Source: Mactromeris polynyma (taxonomy: Eukaryota > Mollusca > Bivalvia > Venerida > Mactridae). From it: a stretch of 64,000 bases of DNA. Shown piece by piece: positions 60,101 to 63,100 of this stretch. The position numbers and the translations under genes are program-made. The first letter of the stretch is position 1; each line of letters opens with the position of its first letter. Location: positions 6,324,001 to 6,388,000 of the forward strand of contig JASFXZ010000008.1 in assembly GCA_032209605.1 (NCBI GenBank). Reading direction: 5' to 3'. The notes under the pieces were generated by a model, which was not told where the DNA came from, ran no database searches, and saw nothing but the letters and a program-made list of their open reading frames with translations.

Positions 60101-63100
60101 TCTATCTGCTTCTATATTTTTATACAAAAATACTAGCTTTGCTTTCACCCTAAAATTACTTTACTTTTATGATTACTATACATTTTTGCATAGTACATGA
60201 GGAAGTATAGTCATTATTTCACATTGTTTACCTATATGCAGCTAGATTGGCTGGAAGATATACATCCACTTCTTTCAGACCAAATGTTTGGTTCTTTCCT
60301 GCATGAAGCACTCCAGTCCTATCACCCCACAGGAATCCCACACGGATGTCAATCACTTCATTATCTGTATCACTCAGTATGGCAACATGGGCATTCCCGC
60401 GAACATCAAGTTCCTTGAATTTGTATGTCAGCTCTTTATGGTACAGCCAAGTCACACCTCCTGAATTACTGATGTCCGAGTACTCCCCGTCCAACAGATT
60501 TCTGAGAACTCCCTGGCTGTATAATGCAGCATGTGGATAGTCATGTCCATTGTTATCTATTGTCAGTTTCTGTTTGTTCAGTGTACCGTTAGTATAAGTA
60601 GATTCTAGATAAGCTGTACCGGCACCTCCAGTTTCACTGTTGCTTACACCTGTGTACAGAAGTCAATATTGCATAAAACAATACAACATTTCGATTCTAT
60701 ATTTCTAAAATAACTACAGAGATTTAATCATGATAAAAAATGGATTTAATGACACATATGCTCTGTTATGTGTCAGTTATATCAGTAATTTTAAAAAGAA
60801 AACTCAAGACAGCTTAAACAGTTAATAAGGTTTTATCACACTGTGTTTATAATTCAAATAATATATGGTTTCTTCAATCACAACAAATAGCATTTTTACT
60901 CCTGTTGCATTGAATACGATATACGTGTACAACAGAATTATCCAGCAACATGATAAACGTGATATACATGTATACATTGTAACTACTAAATACATACTGT
61001 TTGTGCAAAATCCAAACAGACTCAATGTCAGCATTTAACTTAAATCTATTCAACAACAAAAAATGTTTACCTCCATATGCCCTCATTGTGATATTGAACT
61101 TGTTGACATTATCACACTGTACCGAGATTCTCCCACCAGAACCACCACCTCCAGCCTGTCCACCGACACCTCCACCATTACCACCATAAGCAGTAATAGT
61201 TCCATGTCCAACAATCTCTTCACAGACAATCCAGATAGAACCTCCAGCACCACCACCTGTAGAGAGATATCAAATTACTGTAAGGAAATAAATTCACAAG
61301 TAATGACTGAAACCACCAAATTAATATATTTACAAACTTGATGAAAGCAAAGTTGATTCAATGTACAAGAAATCTTTTAAAACCACCAAAACAAATATAT
61401 TCAGAGACTTCATGAAATCTTCATTAAGAGTATATTGAATATAATCCTACCAGCTCCCTGATCAAATCTTGCATCTGGATCTATTCCATTTGCAGCAACA
61501 AGTCCATCAATATCAACATGTCTACTGTTTACAGTTAGATAGCCACCACCAACTCCACCTAGTGTCTTGTAGATAACTTCATTTCCATATTCTTCATCAC
61601 CAAAGTACAAATCACCTAAAATGGAAATAATTTTAGATTACACATCAGTGTATTACTGCTAACTATAAAGCAATCACACCAATCTCTATATTGCAATTCT
61701 CAACCTAATTAACTGTTGCTCATACATTCATGTCCAATAACATTTAACTAGATATACAGCACTCAGATAAAGTTAAATGGGAACATATGCAAGCAATAAC
61801 ACATCATTACATTTGATAGTTGCATTTCAAATAAGTTCATTTCACTAGGGCAACTTGATTGTTAATTAGACATAAACATCTGACAAATATCTCAAGTGAA
61901 AGTGTTACATTTCTGAATTCATAAATTTGCAGTTATTGCTCACCATGGTACAACCCATATCCACCAGCAGATCCCTCCATTCCAGGATTGTATAAGGAGT
62001 CATACCCAGTACCTACCGCAGTAAGACCAGAACCTCGGCCACCACTACCACCATGACCACCTCCGCTACCTCCAGATGTAGAGCCTGATTGTAAATAGTT
62101 ATTTACTATATTTAAAACACCATAATTATCACAACCATAAGCAATACATGGAATGTTGGCATAAATACTTTTAAAAAAAAATGTGCATGTTAACTTATAT
62201 CTTTGTTTGCATACATTATATTTTGAGTGCAAATAACTTTTAACACAATATGTCAATAAAGCCAGAGAAATTCAAAATATGCATTTAATCCAGCAGTATT
62301 TACATACAAATGTTAGAATTGAGGGACATACCAAAGCCAGCTCCAGGTCCTTCAAGCCCAGTATTTGGTCTGTAACCAGAGCCACTTAAGTCCAGCTTGC
62401 CACCAGAATATACAGCTATCTGATGATGAACTGTCATGTTCAAACCTGTGTTTACTTTGAAGTGACCACCTCCATAGATCTGTAATTCAACCAAATATTA
62501 ACCTTATTTACCTCATGCTTTATCTGATCTGAGATGCACTGCATGCTTTTCCATGGATTTGAATAATTGCATGTGTACTCAGCACTTTTTTCTGGCAGAT
62601 ATGGGGCCGATATTGTTGCCCCATTCCCCACAGATAAAAGTATATATTTTTCCCCTTCTATACAATTATTTAAAATTATTAAAAATTTGAGCCTTATCAA
62701 TACCCTAATTTGGTGATTTATGACACAAAATTCCCTTATCAAAACGTCACTTCCCCAAAAAATGGCTTGTACTGATTCTACCAATTTGATACAAACGGAA
62801 TCTTTGGTGATTATCATATAGAAAAAACATAAAATTTAATATGCGTTATTTACAGCTAATGTACCTCTACCTAGGTAATTTTTTGCTACGTTATGAAGTT
62901 TTCCAGCTTCTCTGGCAAAAACAATAACACGATAACCAGCCTATTTTATACAAGTCAGGTCAGAAGTAAGGTCTATGTTATCATTCAAGAAAATTGAAAT
63001 TATTGTTTATTAGTCTGTTCAATTTTCATTGAAATATGTCAATACCTAACATACATATCAACACTACACAAGATCTGGATATAGTTAAGTACATATTGCA

